A stretch of DNA of 26,279 nucleotides from a virus. The translations under genes were made by a program, and so were the position numbers. Location of the stretch: positions 1 to 26,279 of the IMG/VR virus record IMGVR_UViG_3300027971_000195; one strand, given 5' to 3'. Each line of letters begins with the position of its first letter. The stretch's first letter is position 1. The notes beneath the pieces were generated by a model. It saw only the letters and a program-made list of their open reading frames with translations. It did no database searches and was not told where the DNA came from. This document shows positions 12,516-20,816 of the stretch, piece after piece.

Positions 12516-13927
12516 TACTCAAACCAGCCTTTCGCGTTCCACGTCCGAATCTCTCCGTTTGGAAGTATGTATGCCACTCCCGGTCGCATATCCGCCTTGT
12601 CGGTAGGCATAGGTATTGCGCCCTTAGGTGTTGCGCCCTGTGGCGTAAGACCGTTCTGCATGGCGGCTTTCGCCTCCAAAGAACGCAGCGTATCGAGTGC
12701 CGCTTGGCGGGCCTCGCCGGTGATTGACCGATTGGCAAGGTCGCCCGCCATCTTTTCATACAGACGCACATCGGAGTCAGAGTCCTGCCCCTTAAACCTC
12801 GGAACCTTGCTCAGCAATTGGGCGGCGATGACGTCCAGCTTTTTAGCCGCCAACCCGGCTTGGCTTGTCGCGCCAAATACAGCCAATACCTGATCGCGCG
12901 TGCGCCCGGTCCAACTGTCAGTTGCCTCTTTCAGTAGATCGTCAATGGACACTGGAGGCTTGCCCGGCTCATAGACTATGGGGCTATTCAGCATGGAGGT
13001 CATAACTCCAGCCTGTTGCGCAGAAACCGTCTGCGCGCCCGCTCCAGCGCCCACTACATTCCCTTGCGCCGCAGCCGCAGCGTTGGCACCAATTAGCTTC
13101 GGGTCTGCCCGGCCTATCACTGCCCAAGTACCGTCATACATCAACTGACGGATAACACCGTCTGTTCCGGTCACGGTTTTTGAAACTAGCAGTTCTTTGT
13201 CGATAGCTTGCTTGAGTTGCTCCTGCCGCGCGGGGTCGCGTTCCGAAGCCAACTCCTGCTGTAGCAGCGCGAGGTTCGATAATCTCCTGTTGGGGTCAAC
13301 GACGCGCTCAGTAAAATCAGTCTCAATAGGGCCGTTTTGCCCCATGCGCCGCCCAACAGTTTTGTAGGTACCTGCCTGGGCCTTATTGGCAGCGTCCATC
13401 TCCGGCGTGACCGCAGAATGCCACGCATCGGTTGGTGTATCGCGCATCTGCGGCGTATCGCCAGTGTACGTGTAACTGGCAGTTACGTTTTCTGGCTTCG
13501 TTGCATCATACGCCCGCTGTTCAACCACCCTCGCTTGGGCGCGCTGCTCGGCGGCGGCTGCTGCTTGGCGCTGTGCCGTAAGGGCGGTTGCGGTACGCAG
13601 GTCGTCTGGGTTCAGTCCTGTCGGGTCTAGCGGGCCCACAGGATCGCCGTTCAATACCGCTGCGAGTGCGGCTGCGGAGCGGTCCTGGTCGGCCTTCTGC
13701 TGCACGCCCAACGCAGCCTGACCAGCCTCGGCACGCTTGCCTTGCAATCCACCCATGTACCCCTGCAACGCCTTCGCCAGCCCACCCCAAGCGGGGAGAG
13801 CGGCGGGGATGCCGTTGTAGCTACCGGCTTCCTGCGGCTGGAACGCTTGCTGTTGCAGGATGTCAGCCATCTTCTGCTGGCGGGCGATTGCCGCCTGTTG
13901 GGATGCGTATGGGTTGAAGTCAGCCAT
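12515..13927 (-). CDS. Internal virion / ejection-type protein (470 aa)
   Basis: The start MADFNPYASQQAAIARQQKM with QAFQPQEAGSYNG is typical of a protein family encoded among the ejection and tail genes of short-tailed phages. The central part is Gln/Ala/Arg-rich and helical (about residues 60-145). The C-terminus is a small beta-like module (MRPGVAYILPNGEIRTWNAKG). The gene overlaps its neighbours by 8 nt upstream and shares TAATG downstream. Its role is most likely as a core or ejected protein that helps DNA cross the cell envelope. It could alternatively be a structural tail component. Confidence 0.7.
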   Translation of the reverse strand: MADFNPYASQQAAIARQQKMADILQQQAFQPQEAGSYNGIPAALPAWGGLAKALQGYMGGLQGKRAEAGQAALGVQQKADQDRSAAALAAVLNGDPVGPLDPTGLNPDDLRTATALTAQRQAAAAAEQRAQARVVEQRAYDATKPENVTASYTYTGDTPQMRDTPTDAWHSAVTPEMDAANKAQAGTYKTVGRRMGQNGPIETDFTERVVDPNRRLSNLALLQQELASERDPARQEQLKQAIDKELLVSKTVTGTDGVIRQLMYDGTWAVIGRADPKLIGANAAAAAQGNVVGAGAGAQTVSAQQAGVMTSMLNSPIVYEPGKPPVSIDDLLKEATDSWTGRTRDQVLAVFGATSQAGLAAKKLDVIAAQLLSKVPRFKGQDSDSDVRLYEKMAGDLANRSITGEARQAALDTLRSLEAKAAMQNGLTPQGATPKGAIPMPTDKADMRPGVAYILPNGEIRTWNAKGWFE

Positions 13928-15017
13928 TTACGGTACTCGCGGACTTGCCGAGGCCACCCCCGAAGTACATTCCGAGGCCACCAGCGAGTTGTCCGAACGC
14001 TTGGTTCTGTGCATTTACGCCACCTTGGGCAATCCCATAGTTCTGCGTGGCCGCTTGTCCTGCCGCTTGAGCCGCGCCGAACACCGGGGGCGGCGTGATC
14101 GTCTGCCCCGTGTACCCTTGGAACTGCGGCATTTGAATCTGGCTACCGCTCATCAATCCGCTAATCTCGTTCAACGGCTGGTTGCGGAGAGCAAGCTGCT
14201 GCGCCAATGACTGCTGTTGGGCCTGATTGCCAAACTGCGCCATCTGCTGCGCTTGGTTGAACTGGTTAGCCTGTTGCGAGTTTTGCGCCTGCAACTGTGA
14301 CAGCGCGGCGTTCTGGTTCTGCAACAACGCTTGGTTGCCGAAGCCCGCGCTCTGCATCGCCTGACCGTAGGCGTTCTGCTGCGCTGCCGTGTCCAGGCCG
14401 ATACCCTGCAATGCGGCTTGGCTACGCAGATCGTTCTGCTGGTTGCCGAGGTCGCGCATCTCGTTCGTATAGGCTTCACCACCGCTCACCAAGCCCTGAT
14501 TGGCAAGGCGGGTGCGAGTCGCGGCCTCCTGCTGCGCCATCTGAGGCGCAAGGCGAGCCATGATCGCTTCCTGTCCCGTAGTCCCGGCGTTGACCGGAGC
14601 CTTGGGCAGTTGGCTTGTGTCGATGCTGCCTTGAGCCTGACCGTACAGACCAAGGTTGGGCGCATTGGGGATAGAGCCAACACCAGTGAGTTCTGTCTGC
14701 AAGCCCTTGAGGTTGGGATTGAACGGCTGTGCTAGGGCGTTCTGCGCCGTGCCGATGCCCTTCTCCGCAAGCCCCGAGAGGTCCGATTGTACGCGCTGCT
14801 GGTTCTGGAGCGCCTTGAGTGCGTCAGGAGCAAGCGTCTGCGTGACGGTCGGAATGTCGCCTTCATAGGTGACAGTCTGTGACCCCGTGGGGCCGATGAT
14901 ATTGGGGTTGGATAGCTTGGCCGAGGCGCGGGCAGCGTCTACGTTCGCAGCGCCCTGCGCTACCGCAGCGCCCTGGTAATCAGGGACCGGGGGTGGTGAT
15001 GGGTTATTGCGGCACAT
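13920..15017 (-). CDS. Gln-rich ejection / internal virion protein (365 aa)
   Basis: The protein starts MCRNNPSPPPVPDYQGAAVA, and such Met-Cys-Pro-rich starts are common in a family of podovirus ejection-block proteins. AAGGAA precedes the ATG by about 6 nt. Residues about 190-285 are extremely rich in Gln, Asn and Ala (for example LQAQNSQQANQFNQAQQMAQ), likely a long helical or coiled-coil rod. The C-terminus is Gly-rich (AGGLGMYFGGGLG), a candidate membrane-active segment. It is the first of three consecutive genes of this type. The exact P22 or T7 equivalent cannot be assigned. Confidence 0.7.
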   Translation of the reverse strand: MCRNNPSPPPVPDYQGAAVAQGAANVDAARASAKLSNPNIIGPTGSQTVTYEGDIPTVTQTLAPDALKALQNQQRVQSDLSGLAEKGIGTAQNALAQPFNPNLKGLQTELTGVGSIPNAPNLGLYGQAQGSIDTSQLPKAPVNAGTTGQEAIMARLAPQMAQQEAATRTRLANQGLVSGGEAYTNEMRDLGNQQNDLRSQAALQGIGLDTAAQQNAYGQAMQSAGFGNQALLQNQNAALSQLQAQNSQQANQFNQAQQMAQFGNQAQQQSLAQQLALRNQPLNEISGLMSGSQIQMPQFQGYTGQTITPPPVFGAAQAAGQAATQNYGIAQGGVNAQNQAFGQLAGGLGMYFGGGLGKSASTVNG

Positions 15018-15026
15018 ATTGCTTCC

Positions 15027-15509
15027 TTAGAACTGGTAAACCATTTCAGTCGCTACGGCACGGAACCCAAGCCGTGACCATAGACTTACCGCACGAGTAT
15101 CGGTCACGGCGCTTACGTTCAGTCGGGAAACCCCCGTCTGCCGCAGTTGATCCAGCCCATAAAGGGTCAGCTTACGGCCAACCCCTTTGCGGTGTTCTTT
15201 GGTAACAAAGAGCGCATCTTCCTGCGCTATCCGGTCGCCATTGTGCATGTCGTTGGTGACATACACATTGGCGTAGCCAACCGGGCGTCCAGAGCAACGT
15301 GCGGTAAACGTCAGCAAATAGCCGCCCCGTGAAGCTCGGAAATACTCATCTAACCGTGGGTTGTAGGGAGAAATCTCGTTGCCGAGAGCGGCCAACCGCG
15401 CCCGCATCTCGCCATAATGCTCCCGGTACAAGGGCTCAAACTCTGAGTATGTAGCCTCAAAGTTTTCAGTCGCTATGGAGTATGTGTCTTGCGCCAAAGG
15501 GCTCACCAT
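15027..15509 (-). CDS. GNAT-family N-acetyltransferase
   Basis: The 160-residue protein shows the GNAT core: a strand GRPVGYANVYVTND, motif A QEDALFVTKEHRKGVGRKL at 96-114 (acetyl-CoA binding loop HRKGVG), and motif B-like VSRLNVSAVTDTRAVSLWSR with LGFRAV, the typical ending of the fold. It would transfer an acetyl group from acetyl-CoA to an amine. The substrate is unknown. It is inserted between the nozzle and the ejection proteins, with 75 nt of apparently empty sequence upstream and no clear ribosome-binding site. GNAT genes are found in this position in other podoviruses, but their role in the virion or host is unsettled. Confidence 0.88.
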   Translation of the reverse strand: MVSPLAQDTYSIATENFEATYSEFEPLYREHYGEMRARLAALGNEISPYNPRLDEYFRASRGGYLLTFTARCSGRPVGYANVYVTNDMHNGDRIAQEDALFVTKEHRKGVGRKLTLYGLDQLRQTGVSRLNVSAVTDTRAVSLWSRLGFRAVATEMVYQF

Positions 15510-15584
15510 GAAAGCACCAACTGATGCCGCAGGAGCCTTCCGCCACTAATGGCGATGTGGGCGAGTGCGAAGCATATACGAAAA

Positions 15585-17120
15585 CTAAACTCCAGGCCAT
15601 CCCGACTGATACACAACGTCAGTTGCGGGCCACTGGATGTCCATGCCTTTGGATGAAGTCTTTAGGTGCAATCCGCCGCAGGTGCCGATACCGGCGATGC
15701 CCTGCCAGCCATTGTTGACAGCCAACCCGGCTCCCCACACAGCAACGTCCCATAGGGACGTATCCCACAGCGCCGTGGTGCCGGGACTGAACGTCAGGGC
15801 AGCAGTAGTGTCGGACAGGTCGAAGTCCACATTCATGCCGATAAACGTAGATGGGATGCCATTGGTCAGCAGGGTGGGACGGACACGGGTGAACTGCTTT
15901 TTCGTACCTCGGGTGTCGAAGTAGTTGAAGGCCTGGATCGTGTTCGTCTGGATCGCCGCCGCGTTGTCGGTATTGTCCGCAGTCCACGACTTGTAGACTG
16001 CCCCGTTGCCACCGAAGTACGGCGTGTTGCTGAACACCTCGTGGCAGTTAGCCGCCCAACCGGTGAACTGACACCAAGCCTTGGTGATCGAGTTCATCAC
16101 GTACTGCTGTTGGCTACCTACGGCCACAGGGACGTTCACCCATAGGGCGTTGTCCTTGGACGAGTAGGTGATGTCCCAACCAAAGGTCGAGCCATAGTTG
16201 TACGTGGCAAGCGCCATAGCGCCCTGAATCTTGTCCGAGAGCGCCACACGCGGGTCCAAGCGGCTGCTTTGCAGCGCGGACGCCAATGGGAATAGGCCGT
16301 CATAAGTGAGGATCAGAAGGTCGCCCGCGTACTTGTAGACGCATCGAGTCCCGATTGGCGAGCCAAGCTGCCATAATCCGGTCAGCGCCCATGTGGCCGC
16401 ACTAGCCGGGTCGGTGCCCCGGTAGACGATCACCTCGCCCTCGGAAGTCACGAATACAAGGTTGTCGTCTACACCGTAGCCAGCATCCAGCGTCCATGTC
16501 GCAACCGCCACAAGGTACCCGCCCTTGCGAGCAACAGACGAAAGATCGAGTGACGCCGCAGCGCCGCTGATGGCAGAGGTAGGGAGATACCACGCCTTGA
16601 GCGTGTTCTTCTGAATGAACCACAAGCGGTTCTTGAACAACTCCACCTGTGAGAACGTCGATGATGTAGCCACGGTGATGGCGGGGGTTGACCACACAGT
16701 GCCGTCGAACACCCGCGCACTGTCAAAGCCGTTGACGATGTAGACGTAGTTCCCGCCCGTGGTGCTGACGTTCACATGCTCCCAACGGGCGTTTGTTAGC
16801 CCCGTGAGCGACGCCGCGCCAACAGCGCCGCTAGACGTGACATCCCAAATGGAAGTGCCCGCAGCAGCGAATAGCTTGCTAGTAGCGCCGCCCGCATACG
16901 AGAACAGGCTCTCGACCTGAGAACCTAGTCCGGTCGCCCACGACGAATACCCGCCCCGAAGCTGGACGCTGTTGACCGTTGGAAACATGTTTTCCAACTG
17001 CACGGCGTCAGTGATTTCCATATTCGCAAGGCTGTCGCGAGCGTTCCACCCGCCAACAGGAGCAGGGACCGATTGGACCTGGGCGTTCTGCTTCTTTACG
17101 AGGCGTTGCGGGCGGAGCAT
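15585..17120 (-). CDS. Tail nozzle / hub protein, P22 gp10-like role (511 aa)
   Basis: The N-terminus QSVPAPVGGWNARDSLANM followed by AVQLENMFPTVNSVQLRGGY is typical of tail proteins that close the short-tail tube. The rest is a series of repeating beta-strand segments with aromatic turns (LFAAAGTSIWDVTSS, YVYIVNGFDSARVFDGTVWS, LVFVTSEGEVIVYRG, LWVNVPVAVG), as expected of a beta-propeller. It follows the connector gene directly and is probably the hexameric nozzle (DNA stabilisation) protein. Assignment is by pattern and order. Confidence 0.75.
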   Translation of the reverse strand: MLRPQRLVKKQNAQVQSVPAPVGGWNARDSLANMEITDAVQLENMFPTVNSVQLRGGYSSWATGLGSQVESLFSYAGGATSKLFAAAGTSIWDVTSSGAVGAASLTGLTNARWEHVNVSTTGGNYVYIVNGFDSARVFDGTVWSTPAITVATSSTFSQVELFKNRLWFIQKNTLKAWYLPTSAISGAAASLDLSSVARKGGYLVAVATWTLDAGYGVDDNLVFVTSEGEVIVYRGTDPASAATWALTGLWQLGSPIGTRCVYKYAGDLLILTYDGLFPLASALQSSRLDPRVALSDKIQGAMALATYNYGSTFGWDITYSSKDNALWVNVPVAVGSQQQYVMNSITKAWCQFTGWAANCHEVFSNTPYFGGNGAVYKSWTADNTDNAAAIQTNTIQAFNYFDTRGTKKQFTRVRPTLLTNGIPSTFIGMNVDFDLSDTTAALTFSPGTTALWDTSLWDVAVWGAGLAVNNGWQGIAGIGTCGGLHLKTSSKGMDIQWPATDVVYQSGWPGV

Positions 17121-17123
17121 AGG

Positions 17124-18026
17124 CTACAGGCCGTAGTTGCTGTCAGGAATGTTGTCGTAGCCGATCAGCACGGTCCCTGGACGCGGAGCGAAGCTAAGAT
17201 TTGCGCTCGACATATCGAGAGCGATTGCCGCCTCAAGTTCCTCGCGGTAGTCGCGGTAGATCGCCGTGGTGTCGAAGCCCTTAGCCTCAAAATACTTTAG
17301 CTTGAGCGCAAGGACCATCAGACGGTCAGGGTAGATGCACGTGTCGGTGTCGATGGTGAAACTCGACTTCGCAACGCCCGCAGCAGTCGCGGCCCATGCA
17401 TTGGAGCGATACTCAAACCCAAGGTACTCAGACGCGCTGAACCCCGGCCAGATTTGGAAGTACGAACCAAACAGACGCCAACGCACACGCGGGCCGGTGG
17501 CGATGTAGCCGGACTGCAACCACTCCCACTGTTGGGCGTCCTCCGGCCCAAGCATTTCCCAACGCTTGGACTTGTCCCACATCGTGCGCGGGATGAGCGC
17601 CTCGTAGTCGGACGGAAGGGCGTACTTCACCTTTTGGAAGTAGATCGTTGCCGCTGTGCCCGCAGCAGTCGGCGTGACCGTCAACGTCACCTGAGTGCCG
17701 CTGTCAACGCTTGCTACAGCATTGTTGTTGGGCAAACCGGTTCCGAGGCAGATGTAGGTAGTGTCCAGCCCGGTCGTAGTAGGAATCGAGGACACAACCG
17801 CAGAGGCAGTAGTCCATGTTCCAGTGGTGGTGAGATAAGACGTGTAGAAGGCGTACTGCTTGGTGAGTGTGCGCCAAGCGTGCTTGCGGAGCAGTTCGTA
17901 TCCCGATGCGTTCAACAGCGCGAGCATCTGCACAGTGTCTTGTGCGGTATTACTCGCGACCGTTGACGGAGCCGCAATGCCCAACTCGCTCGCAGCCTGC
18001 TGCATAAGTTGGAGCATTGTAGTCAT
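17124..18026 (-). CDS. Head-tail connector / tail tubular adaptor protein (300 aa)
   Basis: The helical N-terminus (MTTMLQLMQQAASELGIA, LALLNASGYELLRKHAWRTL) followed by a beta domain (GTQVTLTVTPTAAGTAATIY) and later RRD-like loops (YRDYREELEAAIALDMSSAN) is the pattern of the podovirus adaptor between portal and nozzle (roles of P22 gp4 or T7 gp11). Its place between head genes and the nozzle gene agrees. The motif KHAWRTLTKQYAF occurs in many such adaptors. It would form a 12-fold ring below the portal. Confidence 0.77.
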   Translation of the reverse strand: MTTMLQLMQQAASELGIAAPSTVASNTAQDTVQMLALLNASGYELLRKHAWRTLTKQYAFYTSYLTTTGTWTTASAVVSSIPTTTGLDTTYICLGTGLPNNNAVASVDSGTQVTLTVTPTAAGTAATIYFQKVKYALPSDYEALIPRTMWDKSKRWEMLGPEDAQQWEWLQSGYIATGPRVRWRLFGSYFQIWPGFSASEYLGFEYRSNAWAATAAGVAKSSFTIDTDTCIYPDRLMVLALKLKYFEAKGFDTTAIYRDYREELEAAIALDMSSANLSFAPRPGTVLIGYDNIPDSNYGL

Positions 18027-18029
18027 GGG

Positions 18030-18563
18030 TTATTCCTCGGTGGTGATCGTGCGGGGGCGACCGCGCTTTGCCGCCAGTTCCGTGATCATGGCTTGCGCCT
18101 TGGCGAGTTCCGCTTTCAGTTCGTCCATCTCGGACTTGGTGGCCGTCTTGTTGCGGTTCTGCAAGAACGCACGCGCGCGCTGCTGGAGTGCGACAGCACC
18201 CATACCAACACGCTGCAACTGCGCGTCAGTGGCGGTGGCGACCTGCTCAACAGTCTGGAACTTGAGGATGGTGAGTTCCTCAAGCTGGTTCACGGCGATG
18301 TCGTCGGGGGCTTCTTTCGCCCACTCAAGCAACGGCACGCCAATGGCCGAAACACCCTCGTTGGCCTTCATCGAGTAGTGAAGCCACTGACGCGGGAAGC
18401 GTTCCTTGTGGTAGTCGCGCATCGGCGTGTCGATGATGTTTAACTTGTCGCCGGGCACCATGATGCGGACGTACACCTTGCCGCGATCGGGCATACGCTC
18501 CTGCTCGTAGAACTCTACGAACAGTTTGCTGTCCGCGCCGTTCTCATCGCTGTCCAAGGGCAT
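18030..18563 (-). CDS. Conserved podovirus head-region protein with HhH-like segment and AT-hook tail (177 aa)
   Basis: The segment KVYVRIMVPGDKLNIIDTPM with KERFPRQWLHY is characteristic of a phage family found between capsid and tail genes. Residues about 103-136 (FQTVEQVATATDAQLQRVGM, then ALQQRARAFL) look like a helix-hairpin-helix. A coiled coil follows (MDELKAELAKAQAMITELAA) and the C-terminus KRGRPRTI contains an AT-hook core. DNA or capsid-interior binding is therefore plausible. No function is established from the sequence. The spacing of 3 nt to each neighbour shows it is part of the late run. Confidence 0.72.
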   Translation of the reverse strand: MPLDSDENGADSKLFVEFYEQERMPDRGKVYVRIMVPGDKLNIIDTPMRDYHKERFPRQWLHYSMKANEGVSAIGVPLLEWAKEAPDDIAVNQLEELTILKFQTVEQVATATDAQLQRVGMGAVALQQRARAFLQNRNKTATKSEMDELKAELAKAQAMITELAAKRGRPRTITTEE

Positions 18564-18566
18564 GGA

Positions 18567-18926
18567 TTACGCCGAGGTGATTGATGCCCACGTCGTCGCG
18601 GACGTGGCGAACAGAAGCATCGTCTTGGCAGTAGCAAGTGTGACATTGCTTGCGGCGGCGTTTACGGTCGAGCCGGTTGGGGTGTAAACGGTGATGGTCT
18701 GGCCGCTATCATTGCGGATGCCGACCACAGCACCAGCTTCCGTCGGCGGCAGGGCAACGCCAGTAGAGGCGGAAGAAGTGGTGATAGCGTTCCACGTTGC
18801 AGAAAGCTGTAGTGCAGTGGCGAGGGTGGTGCCAACAGCGACAAGGCCGGTCGCGCCGCTACCCGAGATTGCCAAGGTCGAAAGCGGAGAGTTACCGGCA
18901 GACAGAACTTGTGACGGAATGGGCAT
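18567..18926 (-). CDS. Small beta-rich head-associated protein (119 aa)
   Basis: The start is ATG 18926 because AGGAGG lies 5 nt upstream; a TTG codon one triplet earlier is too close. The protein is rich in Ser, Thr, Ala and Gly with alternating hydrophobic residues (AGAVVGIRNDSGQTITVYTP, GSTVNAAASNVTLATAKTML), typical of a small beta-sandwich such as a capsid decoration or head-fibre protein. No charged or catalytic motif is seen. Its location among head genes is the main support for a structural role. Confidence 0.68.
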   Translation of the reverse strand: MPIPSQVLSAGNSPLSTLAISGSGATGLVAVGTTLATALQLSATWNAITTSSASTGVALPPTEAGAVVGIRNDSGQTITVYTPTGSTVNAAASNVTLATAKTMLLFATSATTWASITSA

Positions 18927-18935
18927 CAAAGCCTC

Positions 18936-20264
18936 CTAGTGATTGACGACAAAGAACCTAGCTTCGGTATCGGTGTGACTGAAGTGCAAAATACCGTATC
19001 GAGAGAACTTCTGCGACCACCAGTCTGCTGGGAACACCGACAGATGTAGTGGTGCGCCGACCAGCGCACCAAGACTATCTGGTACGAGAGAAATCTGAAA
19101 AAACGCCATTTTCACACAAGCCATGATGTTCGTGATGACATCATCAACTAAGTGTGGCTCGATGTGTTCTAGTACGTCAGTGCAGTAGCCTACGTCGCCC
19201 TGCGTACTCATAGGTTCACTGAGGTCAGCGATGATCAGTGGCAGCGTTATGCCGTCATCCAGGCAGTTGTCTGCAAAGTCTACCAGACGGACATCCCACC
19301 CAGTCAGTTTACTGATCTTCGCTCCGCCCCTGCCAGTGCCGCAGCCGAAGTCGATGGCGCGTTTGATATTGTGACCGGCGCAGAGGCCAACAAACAGCGA
19401 TGCGGTATCTTCGCCCGGCGACCAGTCACGGTATGTAGCGTGGTCCCAGACTCTAGAATACTTCTGCTTTTCAGTCATGGCGCCCATGACCATGCTCTTG
19501 GCTATTTCCGGCAGCAGCCCGAAGCCGTGAACAGACACAACGCAGTCAGCGTCGGCTAGCTGTACAGCCGCAGTTTGGAACTCCATCGCCTGTCGGGCCA
19601 TCCAACTAGGGGCGGTGAAGGTTTTGCCATTCAGCATGTAGTCGTTGACGCGCTCATTGACGTTCATAGGCTGCGAATACGCATGACTAACATTATCTGT
19701 GTAGGAACTGTCGAACCCGTAAAGGTCGATGCTTCGGTAGCCCTTGGCGAACATGATCGACATTGACTGAAGGCCAACCGTTGTGCCGCCGCCAATCAGG
19801 GCGCACTCACGGTCGCCAATAATGTCTTCTACCCCCCGGTAGTTTGGATGCCAGAGGGTAACATCGCTGCCCGCAAGCGCGATGAAGCAGTCAGGATGAC
19901 ATTGGGACGCAATCAGATAGTGGTCGGCCTTCCCGCGTGTAAGGAAGTCCAAGTTTTCCTTTCGAGCGTCCAACAAAACAAAGAATTCTGGCTTGATCCC
20001 CGCTTGGGTAAGCATCCCAAGGGAACCGTTCATCGCGACGACTACGCCTTCGCCAGCTTGCTGCCGGGCTTTGATCGTCGGCAAGAAGGCCCGTACAGAC
20101 GGCCCTCCGCCGACGATCATTGCGGTACCCAAACAGGTATCTTCGGACATCAGCAACCAAGAGAGCGGAAGATCACTCGCCAAACGCATATTGGCGAGAA
20201 TCTCCGCATCTCCTGTGTTGCAGGATGCCGGGATCATGTCGTCCAGATTGGACGGCAGGATCAT
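18936..20264 (-). CDS. Fusion of a DUF115 (MAF/MptE-like) domain with a class I SAM methyltransferase (442 aa)
   Basis: Residues about 45-260 carry the DUF115 pattern: AMIVGGGPSV at 48-57, QAGIKPEFFVLLDA at 87-100, IGGGTTVGLQS at 157-167, and IDLYGFDSSY at 179-188 followed by HA at 194-195. DUF115 is shared by motility-accessory-factor glycosyltransferases, which add nonulosonic acids to flagellin, and by an archaeal pterin pyrophosphokinase. Residues about 300-442 are a Rossmann methyltransferase with motif I AIDFGCGTGRGG (303-314) and CTDVLEHIE (361-369). The gene starts 1 nt after the decoration gene without a ribosome-binding site. Parts are visibly AT-richer than neighbouring head genes (25 G+C of 60 at 19081-19140). 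Glycan transfer with methyl capping is inference. Confidence 0.85.
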   Translation of the reverse strand: MILPSNLDDMIPASCNTGDAEILANMRLASDLPLSWLLMSEDTCLGTAMIVGGGPSVRAFLPTIKARQQAGEGVVVAMNGSLGMLTQAGIKPEFFVLLDARKENLDFLTRGKADHYLIASQCHPDCFIALAGSDVTLWHPNYRGVEDIIGDRECALIGGGTTVGLQSMSIMFAKGYRSIDLYGFDSSYTDNVSHAYSQPMNVNERVNDYMLNGKTFTAPSWMARQAMEFQTAAVQLADADCVVSVHGFGLLPEIAKSMVMGAMTEKQKYSRVWDHATYRDWSPGEDTASLFVGLCAGHNIKRAIDFGCGTGRGGAKISKLTGWDVRLVDFADNCLDDGITLPLIIADLSEPMSTQGDVGYCTDVLEHIEPHLVDDVITNIMACVKMAFFQISLVPDSLGALVGAPLHLSVFPADWWSQKFSRYGILHFSHTDTEARFFVVNH

Positions 20265-20265
20265 G

Positions 20266-20802
20266 CTAGGTAACCGCGCCCTGCTTGTGGGGGCGGTTGA
20301 TCGACACGATCACCGTAGAGGTAGTAGACGTAACAGTCGCAAGATTCGCGGAGCGAGCGCCGAGAATCTGTTTGCCCGATGCCGCAGTAGCCATGATCTG
20401 ACCAGTCGTCGCCGACTGGTACACAGCGACCTGGGCGCTGGTCGCAACGGCGGTTTTCTTAATAACCGCCAAGCCACCAATCTGATACCAGCCAAACAGG
20501 CCAGCCGTGTTGGCAGACATCGCTACGGCGACGGGGCCAGCAAGGTTAGCGGTGTTGGCAGACAGCGCAGTCTGATAGGTCGTTGCGTTGTAGGAGACAA
20601 GAGACCCAACAGCAGTGCTGGCAACGCCCAGCAGCATGATGAACTCACCTTCGCCGTAGGTGGGATCATACGCCCGCGCCACCATCCCCAGCGTAGCCGG
20701 GGGGGTAGGAATCGCGGACGAGGCGTTTGCGGGGGTGTACCCACTGTCAGTAGACGCGACGGCAAGCATTCCGGCGCGGTTTTCAACCCAAGAATAAGCC
20801 AT
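20266..20802 (-). CDS. Capsid decoration / cement-type protein (178 aa)
   Basis: The gene lies 14 nt downstream of the major capsid gene and has a strong AAGGAGGG site. After the start AYSWVENRAGMLAVASTDSG, the sequence is small-residue-rich with beta strands (GEGEFIMLLGVASTAVGSLV, GPVAVAMSANTAGLFGWYQI, SAQVAVYQSATTGQI), which suits a beta-barrel capsid-surface protein. Position next to the capsid gene and high predicted expression support a decoration role. The family is not firmly identified. Confidence 0.72.
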   Translation of the reverse strand: MAYSWVENRAGMLAVASTDSGYTPANASSAIPTPPATLGMVARAYDPTYGEGEFIMLLGVASTAVGSLVSYNATTYQTALSANTANLAGPVAVAMSANTAGLFGWYQIGGLAVIKKTAVATSAQVAVYQSATTGQIMATAASGKQILGARSANLATVTSTTSTVIVSINRPHKQGAVT

Positions 20803-20816
20803 GTTCTGCGCCCTCC

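Noticed and set aside
11710-12606. A 298-codon plus-strand frame opposite the ejection protein
   Set aside because: It is antisense to a continuous late gene that overlaps its neighbours properly. There is no ribosome-binding site and the product is low complexity.
15510-15584. Extra small gene in the 75-nt gap before the GNAT gene
   Set aside because: The only ATG frame found there (around 15570, minus strand) has nine codons before a stop.
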